The translations under genes were made by a program, and so were the position numbers. Positions 57,841-64,000 of a DNA stretch of 64,000 nt are shown one piece after another. Every line of letters starts with the position of its first letter. Within the stretch, counting starts at the first letter, position 1. The notes under the pieces are model-generated. The model worked only from the letters and a program-made list of their open reading frames with translations. It did not search any database and was not told the DNA's origin. The DNA comes from Bacteroides stercorirosoris (GTDB lineage: Bacteria; Bacteroidota; Bacteroidia; Bacteroidales; Bacteroidaceae). The stretch spans positions 164,528 to 228,527 of the forward strand of contig NZ_FQZN01000006.1 in assembly GCF_900142015.1 (NCBI RefSeq). Direction: 5' to 3'.

Positions 57841-59355
57841 ATGAGTAAGAAAGCCCTTTTAATGATTCTTGATGGCTGGGGTGTCGGCGATCAGGGTAAA
57901 GACGACGTGATTTTCAATACACCTACTCCGTACTGGGACAGTCTGCTGGCAACATATCCTCACTCACAGCTTCAGGCAAGCGGTGAAAATGTAGGTTTGC
58001 CCGACGGACAGATGGGTAACTCGGAAGTGGGACATCTCAATATCGGTGCCGGACGTATCGTATATCAGGACCTGGTAAAAATCAACCGTGCATGTGCCGA
58101 CAATAGCATTCTGAAGAACCCGGGAATTGTTTCCGCCTTCACTTATGCCAAAGAAAACGGTAAGAACGTTCACTTCATGGGACTGACTTCCAACGGTGGT
58201 GTACATAGCTCATTCGACCACTTATTCAAGCTTTGCGATATTGCCAAAGAATATGGTGTGGATAATACTTTTGTTCATTGCTTCATGGATGGCCGTGATA
58301 CCGACCCGAAGAGCGGTAAGGGCTTTATTGAACAACTGACTGCACATTGTGAAAAGTCAGCAGGTAAGATTGCTTCTATCATAGGTCGTTTCTATGCAAT
58401 GGATCGTGACAAACGCTGGGAACGCGTGAAAGTGGCTTATGACTTGCTGGTAAACGGCGAAGGTAAAGTAGCTACCGATATGGTTCAGGCTATGCAGGAA
58501 TCTTATGACGAAGGCGTGACGGACGAATTCATCAAGCCGATTGTAAATGGTAACTTCGACGGAACCATTAAGGAAGGTGATGTAGTTATCTTCTTCAACT
58601 ATCGCAACGACCGTGCGAAAGAGTTGACCGTAGTGCTGACTCAACAAGATATGCCGGAACAGGGCATGCACATTATTCCGGGCTTGCAATACTATTGCAT
58701 GACTCCGTATGATGCATCTTTCAAAGGCGTACATATTCTTTTCGATAAGGAAAATGTTCAGAATACATTGGGAGAATATCTGGCAGCTCAAGGCAAGACT
58801 CAACTGCACATTGCTGAAACAGAAAAGTATGCTCACGTAACTTTCTTCTTTAACGGTGGTCGTGAAACTCCATACGATGCTGAAGAACGCATCCTGGTTC
58901 CGTCTCCGAAAGTAGCCACTTACGACCTGAAGCCGGAGATGAGTGCTTACGAAGTGAAAGATAAATTGGTGGAAGCTATCGGCACTCAGAAGTTCGATTT
59001 CATTGTTGTGAACTACGCTAATGGTGATATGGTAGGACATACCGGTATTTATAGCGCTATCGAGAAAGCTGTAAAAGCTATCGACGAATGTGTGAAAGAT
59101 ACGGTAGAAGCTGCCAAAGCCAACGATTATGAAGTAATCATCATCGCTGACCACGGTAATGCCGATCATGCACTGAATGAAGATGGCACTCCGAACACTG
59201 CTCACTCTCTGAATCCGGTTCCGTTTGTTTATGTGACGGAGAACAAGAACGCCAAGGTTGAGAACGGTGTTTTGGCAGATGTTGCTCCTTCTATCCTGCA
59301 CATTTTGGGCATGAAACAGCCTGCTGATATGACAGGGTGTGATTTGATTAAGTAA
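57841..59355 (+). CDS. gpmI: 2,3-bisphosphoglycerate-independent phosphoglycerate mutase
   Basis: Glycolytic enzyme converting 3-phosphoglycerate to 2-phosphoglycerate with two Mn2+ ions. The 504-residue protein has the alkaline-phosphatase-fold metal sites: [11 protein letters not shown] at the N-terminus, [14 protein letters not shown] with the phosphorylated Ser near residue 62, [41 protein letters not shown], and C-terminal [12 protein letters not shown] and [12 protein letters not shown]. Length is typical. Single gene with its own promoter and terminator (59378-59404). Confidence 0.97.
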   Translation: MSKKALLMILDGWGVGDQGKDDVIFNTPTPYWDSLLATYPHSQLQASGENVGLPDGQMGNSEVGHLNIGAGRIVYQDLVKINRACADNSILKNPGIVSAFTYAKENGKNVHFMGLTSNGGVHSSFDHLFKLCDIAKEYGVDNTFVHCFMDGRDTDPKSGKGFIEQLTAHCEKSAGKIASIIGRFYAMDRDKRWERVKVAYDLLVNGEGKVATDMVQAMQESYDEGVTDEFIKPIVNGNFDGTIKEGDVVIFFNYRNDRAKELTVVLTQQDMPEQGMHIIPGLQYYCMTPYDASFKGVHILFDKENVQNTLGEYLAAQGKTQLHIAETEKYAHVTFFFNGGRETPYDAEERILVPSPKVATYDLKPEMSAYEVKDKLVEAIGTQKFDFIVVNYANGDMVGHTGIYSAIEKAVKAIDECVKDTVEAAKANDYEVIIIADHGNADHALNEDGTPNTAHSLNPVPFVYVTENKNAKVENGVLADVAPSILHILGMKQPADMTGCDLIK

Positions 59356-59377
59356 ACGGGTATAATCATATGGATAG

Positions 59378-59404
59378 AGGCGGGGGATAACTCCGCCTTT
59401 CTCT
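59378..59404 (+). terminator. Terminator of gpmI
   Basis: AGGCGG (59378-59383) pairs with CCGCCT (59393-59398) with a 9-base loop, followed by TTTCTCTTTTCT. It starts 22 bp after the gpmI stop. Confidence 0.7.
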
Positions 59405-59425
59405 TTTCTAATCTTTGAATGAGCA

Positions 59426-60007
59426 ATGATACAGATAGGTGATGTAGTGGTCAGTTTTGATGTGCTGCGTGAGAAATTCCTCTGCGATTTGAGTGCCTGT
59501 AAAGGTGCTTGTTGCATTGAAGGGGATGCCGGTGCTCCTGTGGAATTGGATGAAATAGGCAAACTGGAAGAAGTGCTTCCGGTGATTTGGGATGAACTCT
59601 CGCCTGAGGCGCGTGCCGTATTAGAAAAACAAGGGGTGGTTTATACTGATTGCGAAGGTGATCTGGTGACCTCTATTGTTAATAATAAGGATTGCGTCTT
59701 TACTTGTTACGATGAGAAAGGCTGTTGTTATTGTGCCATTGAGAAGGCTTACCGGGAAGGTAAGACGGATTTCTATAAACCTGTTTCCTGTCATTTATAT
59801 CCGATAAGGATAGGGGATTACGGAGTTTATAAGGCGGTGAATTATAACCGGTGGGATGTTTGCAAGGCAGCTGTACTGTTGGGGCGAAAGGAGGACCTTC
59901 CGGTATATAAATTCTTGAAAGAACCGCTGATACGTAAGTTTGGTGAAGATTGGTATGCCGAACTGGAACTGGTGGCAGAGGAAATGAAGAAGCAGGATAT
60001 GCTGTAA
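59426..60007 (+). CDS. DUF3109 family cysteine-rich protein
   Basis: A 193-residue cytoplasmic protein of the DUF3109 family, function unknown. Cysteine clusters are conserved-looking: FLCDLSACKGACCIEGDAGA near residue 20, NNKDCVFTCYDEKGCCYCAI near 90-105, and KPVSCHLYPIR and WDVCKAA further on. This pattern, similar to YkgJ-type zinc- or iron-chelating proteins, suggests metal or Fe-S cluster binding. The gene ends with the hairpin at 60063-60102. Confidence 0.88.
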   Translation: MIQIGDVVVSFDVLREKFLCDLSACKGACCIEGDAGAPVELDEIGKLEEVLPVIWDELSPEARAVLEKQGVVYTDCEGDLVTSIVNNKDCVFTCYDEKGCCYCAIEKAYREGKTDFYKPVSCHLYPIRIGDYGVYKAVNYNRWDVCKAAVLLGRKEDLPVYKFLKEPLIRKFGEDWYAELELVAEEMKKQDML

Positions 60008-60062
60008 GATAATGAAATTTGTTCCATGAGGCGAAAGAAATCATCTCATGAGCCGAAAAGAA

Positions 60063-60102
60063 AAGCGCCGGTCAACAGGATTCTCCTGTCCGTCCGGCGC
60101 TT
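60063..60102. terminator. Bidirectional terminator after DUF3109 gene
   Basis: Outer stem AAGCGCCGG (60063-60071) with CCGGCGCTT (60094-60102) and inner stem ACAGGA/TCCTGT (60075-60080 and 60084-60089), with a 3-base loop; CTTCTTCG follows. Confidence 0.8.
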
Positions 60103-60145
60103 CTTCGTTGTAAGATGTGAGGTTGGTTAATAAAAACGTGTTATT

Positions 60146-60183
60146 CAGTGACTAATCACTAATCGTTAGTCGTTAATCACTGA
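60146..60183. repeat. Short hairpin, TGATTAG-like words, near gyrB end
   Basis: TCAGTGACTAATCACTAA and TTAGTCGTTAATCACTGA are imperfect inverted copies (about 4 mismatches in 18). The words resemble the TGATTAG hairpin at 20347-20428. It lies just beyond the stop of gyrB. Confidence 0.5.
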
Positions 60184-60189
60184 TTTCTT

Positions 60190-62163
<1,974 letters not shown>

Positions 62164-62180
62164 TTATTCAAATAACAGAG

Positions 62181-62188
62181 CAAATATA
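62181..62188 (-). promoter_or_regulatory. Bacteroides -7 element for gyrB
   Basis: CAAATATA reads TATATTTG on the minus strand, 30 bp before the gyrB ATG. Confidence 0.45.
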
Positions 62189-62305
62189 GTGAAAAATCGT
62201 GAGATACGAAACTAAAGCAAGTTATAAATTTCATTCGTTTACAGCTTTTTAGCTTCTACAGAAAGGTTCCGGAAGCAGGTCGGAGCAGAGGGGTAGAAAT
62301 GCAGA

Positions 62306-62331
62306 AAGGCTGGACTGAAAAGTCCAACCTT
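62306..62331 (-). terminator. Terminator of rpsT
   Basis: AAGGCTGGACT (62306-62316) pairs with AGTCCAACCTT (62321-62331) with one G-T and a GAAA/TTTC loop. It lies 31 bp past the rpsT stop on the minus strand. Confidence 0.65.
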
Positions 62332-62362
62332 CCGGTATATCTTTTGTGTAATATTAATTAGC

Positions 62363-62617
62363 TTATCCCAGCTTATTAATGTAGAGAGCCAACTTAGACT
62401 TTAAGTTGTTAGCCTTGTTCTTGTGGATTACATTGGTCTTAGCCAATTTGTCCAGCATTTTAGTTACGCCCGGATACATTGCAGTAGCTTCTGCTTTGTC
62501 GGTTGTAGAACGAAGCTTTCTAACAGCGTTTCTCATGGTTTTGCCATAATATCTGTTGTGAAGTCTTCTTGTCTCTTCTTGTCTGATTCTTTTCAGTGAT
62601 GATTTGTGATTTGCCAT
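62363..62617 (-). CDS. rpsT: 30S ribosomal protein S20
   Basis: Ribosomal protein S20, an all-helical 16S rRNA-binding protein of the 30S subunit. The 84-residue basic product starts [17 protein letters not shown] and has [14 protein letters not shown] and [19 protein letters not shown], all typical of S20. Its start is 39 bp after the 3' end of tRNA-Glu on the same strand, so both may come from the promoter at 62783-62813. Confidence 0.97.
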   Translation of the reverse strand: MANHKSSLKRIRQEETRRLHNRYYGKTMRNAVRKLRSTTDKAEATAMYPGVTKMLDKLAKTNVIHKNKANNLKSKLALYINKLG

Positions 62618-62656
62618 CTCGACTAATCTTTTTTAATTCGTTTATTTTTTTAATTG

Positions 62657-62728
62657 TAGCCCGTGGGGGAATCGAACCCCCCTTTCAAGAATGAAAATCT
62701 TGCGTCCTAACCGATAGACGAACGGGCC
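62657..62728 (-). tRNA. tRNA-Glu (anticodon UUC)
   Basis: On the minus strand the sequence folds as a full cloverleaf: acceptor GGCCCGT/ACGGGCT plus discriminator A, D-arm with CGGTTAGGA, anticodon stem CAAGA/TCTTG with loop TTTTCAT giving anticodon TTC, and T-arm GGGGGTTCGATTCCCCC. CCA is not encoded in the DNA (ACAA follows). It precedes rpsT by 39 bp. Confidence 0.96.
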
Positions 62729-62782
62729 ATCCTTAGTGAGCATTTCTGCTCTTGCAGAGAGATTATCTCTCGTTTGCGGTTG

Positions 62783-62813
62783 CAAATGTAGGGACTATTT
62801 TTGAATTGACAAA
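62783..62813 (-). promoter_or_regulatory. Full Bacteroides promoter of tRNA-Glu and rpsT
   Basis: On the minus strand TTTG (complement of 62810-62813), a 19-bp spacer, then TACATTTG (complement of 62783-62790). The match to the Bacteroides consensus is exact. Transcription would start about 45 nt before the tRNA. The rest of 62729-63013 shows no gene. Confidence 0.8.
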
Positions 62814-63013
62814 ATAATCATAAGAAAAAAATAAAGGAATTTATGGCTGTTTTTATTGGCTATGTTTCTTGCCCTTTGAAAATCAGTGGAATAAGTGCTT
62901 TCATTTTTTTGCTCTTTCACCTGTATTTTTTTATTTCTCCTTGTTTTATTCTCGCTGTTTCCGTCTTTTTTCGTAGTTTTGTTACCGGATTGAAACTAAA
63001 ATCGTAAACGCGA

Positions 63014-63748
63014 ATGTTACAGAAAACGCTGGGGATTGTGCTGCGCACCCTGAAATATAACGATACCTCTCTTATTGCTGATATTTATACGGAGGTTGCC
63101 GGACGTGCTTCGTTCGTTGTAAAGATACCGCGTTCGCGTAAGGCTACGGTGAAATCTGTATTGTTTCAGCCGTTGGCTTTGGTGGAGATGGAGGCGGATT
63201 TTCCTCCGAATGCAACTCTATATAAGATAAAGGAAGCAAAGTCTTTCTATCCGTTCTCTACTATTCCTTACGATCCGTATAAGTCGGCTATTGCTTTGTT
63301 TCTGGCGGAGTTTCTTTATCGCGCGGTACGTGAGGAGGCGGAGAATCGTCCGTTGTTCGCCTATCTGCAACATTCCATTATCTGGCTGGACGAGTGCCGT
63401 GAGAATTTTGCCAATTTCCATTTGGTGTTTCTGATGCGTCTTTCCCGCTTTCTGGGCTTGTATCCTAATCTGGAAGATTATCAGAACGGCGATTATTTCG
63501 ACTTGCTGAATGCTTGTTTCACTCCTTTGCGTCCGCAACTCCATTCTTCATACATAATACCCGAGGAGGCGGCACGGCTGACAATGTTGATGCGCATGAA
63601 TTATGAGACGATGCACCTCTTTGCCATGAACCGCGTCGAGCGTACACGTTGTCTTACGATAATGAATGAATATTATCGCCTCCACCTACCGGACTTTCCT
63701 GTATTAAAGTCTCTTGAAGTATTAAAGGAACTCTTTGACGTCGATTGA
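63014..63748 (+). CDS. recO: DNA repair protein RecO
   Basis: RecO acts with RecR to load RecA on gapped DNA and anneals strands. The 244-residue protein has the N-terminal OB-fold ([52 protein letters not shown]) and the helical C-terminal part ([40 protein letters not shown]). The usual C-terminal zinc-binding Cys set is not obvious, as in many Bacteroidota RecO proteins. The ATG at 63014 fits the family start. Single gene; a 22-bp-phased array lies downstream. Confidence 0.92.
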   Translation: MLQKTLGIVLRTLKYNDTSLIADIYTEVAGRASFVVKIPRSRKATVKSVLFQPLALVEMEADFPPNATLYKIKEAKSFYPFSTIPYDPYKSAIALFLAEFLYRAVREEAENRPLFAYLQHSIIWLDECRENFANFHLVFLMRLSRFLGLYPNLEDYQNGDYFDLLNACFTPLRPQLHSSYIIPEEAARLTMLMRMNYETMHLFAMNRVERTRCLTIMNEYYRLHLPDFPVLKSLEVLKELFDVD

Positions 63749-63797
63749 TATCTGCGGGGCATATCATAAGGGATTGATGTGCGCTGTTGGCGGGCAT

Positions 63798-63907
63798 TCT
63801 CGTTCCCATTGAGAGACACTCTCGTTCCTATTAGGAGAAACTGTTGTTCCCATTAAGAGAAACTGCAATTCCCATTAAGAGAAACTTGCGTTCCTGTCAA
63901 GAGAATG
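63798..63907. repeat. 22-bp-phased array 5, word TTCCCATTAAGAGAAAC
   Basis: Five contiguous 22-base units begin at 63798, 63820, 63842, 63864 and 63886 with no extra bases. The consensus is close to T-N-T-N-G-TTCCCATTAAGAGAAAC; units 3 and 4 share 19 of 22 bases. The first two units open TCTC and contain a later GAGA (imperfect dyad). It lies 50 bp after recO. The remaining bases to the window end (63908-64000) show nothing I can name. Confidence 0.92.
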
Positions 63908-64000
63908 ATGTGTACTGGTTTTAGTTGACAACTTCGGTTGTTATGACTTAATAAGTTTACTCACTATAATTTAATTCCTAAAATTGTTTACTTCCAAGGT

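Noticed and set aside
58357..59562. A 401-codon minus-strand frame opposite gpmI
   Set aside because: It is antisense to a certain glycolytic gene and runs past its ends without coding features.

Overview
The window is a stretch of Bacteroides-type (Bacteroidota) chromosome. Supporting signs are SusC/SusD transporters, a TonB receptor with an STN domain next to an ECF sigma/FecR pair, BACON-like repeats, a LysO exporter split into two genes, and promoters of the Bacteroides form TTTG-N19-TAnnTTTG (clean examples at 9131-9161 on + and 62783-62813 on -). No phage or conjugative genes, rRNA or CRISPR array were seen. One tRNA (Glu, UUC) is present.

Layout. 1-3850: 3' part of an LPP20-like envelope protein, a small membrane protein, a decayed TPR-protein gene and a kelch-type protein. 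3958-8426: two secreted esterases and a GH3 glycosidase, probably hemicellulose-active. 9228-20349: housekeeping block rimP-nusA-infB, then cvpA-sufB-sufC-(GxxExxY ORF)-sufD-sufS. 20422-26591: CNNM/CBS membrane protein, YbjQ-type protein and a TonB receptor/ECF sigma/FecR signalling set. 26765-28969: pyrophosphate-energised ion pump. 29061-46260, all on the minus strand: heparinase II/III-like lyase, GH63-like glycosidase, GH2 enzyme, two-gene LysO, an unrecognised lipoprotein, SusD, SusC and a TPR-HTH regulator; this looks like a polysaccharide utilisation locus. 46357-48519: rnhB and a PQQ-like propeller. 49148-56637: XRE regulator divergent from a tight five-gene operon of unknown envelope proteins, followed by a zinc-finger membrane protein. 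56644-63748: CorA, gpmI, DUF3109, gyrB, rpsT, tRNA-Glu and recO.

The most unusual content is in the intergenic DNA. Five separate spacers (about 1585, 8754, 33689, 48737 and 63798) carry short arrays of 4-5 degenerate units. Each array has its own word, yet all five step at 22 bp (one 23-bp step). Two of the arrays are enclosed by a longer inverted repeat. I know of no named element that matches.

A second class is hairpins whose arms are built from 7-bp or 9-bp tandem words. They fill nearly every junction of the suf cluster, often starting at the stop codon of the upstream gene. One of them is opened by a complete gene: a GxxExxY-family PD-(D/E)XK-like ORF between sufC and sufD lies inside 42-bp terminal inverted repeats (17204-17245 and 17650-17691, 38/42 identical). 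Empty hairpins with the same arm words occur at 924-1014, 8452-8541 and 14249-14319. This resembles an autonomous element with MITE-like or REP-like derivatives.

The unknown operon at 49799-55719 (LPP20-like, DUF5683-like, BACON/LamG, SH3-like plus multi-TM, lipoprotein) is the best protein-level candidate for an undescribed envelope system. A relative of its first two proteins lies at the left edge of the window.
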